A program made the position numbers and the translations under genes. DNA of 64,000 nt, taken from positions 167,469 to 231,468 of the forward strand of contig NZ_JGZR01000001.1 of NCBI RefSeq assembly GCF_000741775.1, in the 5' to 3' direction. This document shows positions 63,709 through 64,000 of the stretch, piece by piece; the first letter of the stretch is position 1, and each line of letters begins with the position of its first letter. The stretch comes from Bifidobacterium subtile (GTDB lineage Bacteria; Actinomycetota; Actinomycetes; Actinomycetales; Bifidobacteriaceae). Below the pieces are notes generated by a model. The model was not told where the DNA came from. It made no database searches and saw only the letters and a program-made list of their open reading frames with translations.

Positions 63709-64000
63709 CGCGTGATGCGCTCCACGGGTATCCGGGGTGTTCGCCGTGGCCGGATCCCGGTGGCCACGAAGCCGGTCAGAAGCCGCGGCGGGCGCGAGGA
63801 CCTCGTGCAACGCCGCTTCACGGCCGACGCTCCGGGCCGCCTGCACGTGGCCGACATCACGTACGTGCGCCTTGCATCCGGAAGTTTCGCCTATGTGGCG
63901 TTCGTCACCGACGCGTACGCCAGGCGCATCGTGGGCTGGGCGGTATCCTCGAGCCAGCGCACCCGTGCGCTTCCCTTGGTCGCATTGGACCAGCGATCGC
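63709..64000 (+). pseudogene. Inverted duplicate of IS3 OrfB, running off the window
   Basis: About 285 bp are the exact reverse complement of 61873-62154, encoding VMRSTGIRGVRRGRI...VSSSQRTRALPLVALDQ on the plus strand. It starts abruptly at a GCGC junction shared with the minus-strand fragment. Near the window end, GACCAGCGATCGC lacks one T relative to GACCAGTCGATCGC in the other copy, so the frame breaks there. Confidence 0.8.

Overview
The window is a high-GC actinobacterial chromosome segment and almost certainly comes from a Bifidobacterium. Gene orders such as rpsP-khpA-rimM, coaD-(DivIVA-like)-DUF177-rpmF-rnc, rph-rdgB and rplS-lepB-rnhB, the DUF3039 and DUF4012 proteins, and Ala/Asp-rich insertions in conserved enzymes all fit that genus. 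The species is not decided by the sequence. A linked ndh-cydAB-cydDC-polyprenyl synthase block plus an SpxB-type pyruvate oxidase is uncommon in gut bifidobacteria and recalls the oxygen-consuming insect-associated lineages (inference).

Layout. 1-3.4 kb: 5' part of a Gfo/Idh/MocA oxidoreductase, a small acidic ORF, and a damaged LuxR-type regulator that carries an 11-G tract. 3.4-8 kb: translation and secretion genes (rimM, khpA, rpsP, an EEP-family hydrolase, ffh). 8-10 kb: a nested palindromic repeat, then a membrane protein and a winged-helix regulator behind a strong promoter. 10-17 kb: spxB, cysS, a class I glutamine amidotransferase, an ABC-F protein. 17-18 kb: a VapBC/FitAB toxin-antitoxin pair with a three-unit repeat in front. 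18-24 kb: ilvBN, rnc, rpmF (frameshifted as read), DUF177, a coiled-coil protein, coaD. 24-30 kb: DUF3039, pncB, Pr6Pr, rph, rdgB, an AEC transporter. 30.8 kb: tRNA-Leu(UAG) with an integrase remnant abutting its 3' end. 31-41 kb: ndh, cydA, cydB, cydD, cydC, polyprenyl diphosphate synthase, a YdcF-type protein. 42-45 kb: tRNA-Thr(CGU), mannose-1-phosphate guanylyltransferase, pgi. 45-48 kb: a decaying nitrate/sulfonate-type ABC importer. 48.7-55.6 kb: rplS, lepB, rnhB, a LacI regulator, a membrane-anchored HNH nuclease, a DHA2 efflux pump. 56-60.6 kb: start of an exopolysaccharide locus (priming sugar transferase, DUF4012 protein, tyrosine phosphatase). 60.6-64 kb: a nest of IS3- and IS256-family insertion sequences.

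How the genes work together. Ndh oxidises NADH and passes electrons to a quinone, whose prenyl tail the polyprenyl synthase could make. CydAB reduces oxygen and CydDC supports assembly of the oxidase. SpxB converts pyruvate and oxygen to acetyl phosphate and peroxide. Mannose-1-phosphate guanylyltransferase and pgi supply sugar nucleotides and phosphates to the polysaccharide pathway.

Most noteworthy signals: (1) an 11-G tract between a good -10 and a -35-like hexamer of the priming sugar transferase, the layout of a phase-variable promoter; (2) a second 11-G tract inside the LuxR-type gene; (3) a roughly 115-bp palindromic repeat, doubly nested upstream of ffh and present as a diverged copy upstream of cydD; (4) a 17-bp tandem repeat between ndh and cydA; (5) an IS256 insertion with a perfect 8-bp target duplication inside an IS3 copy, beside an inverted IS3 duplicate.
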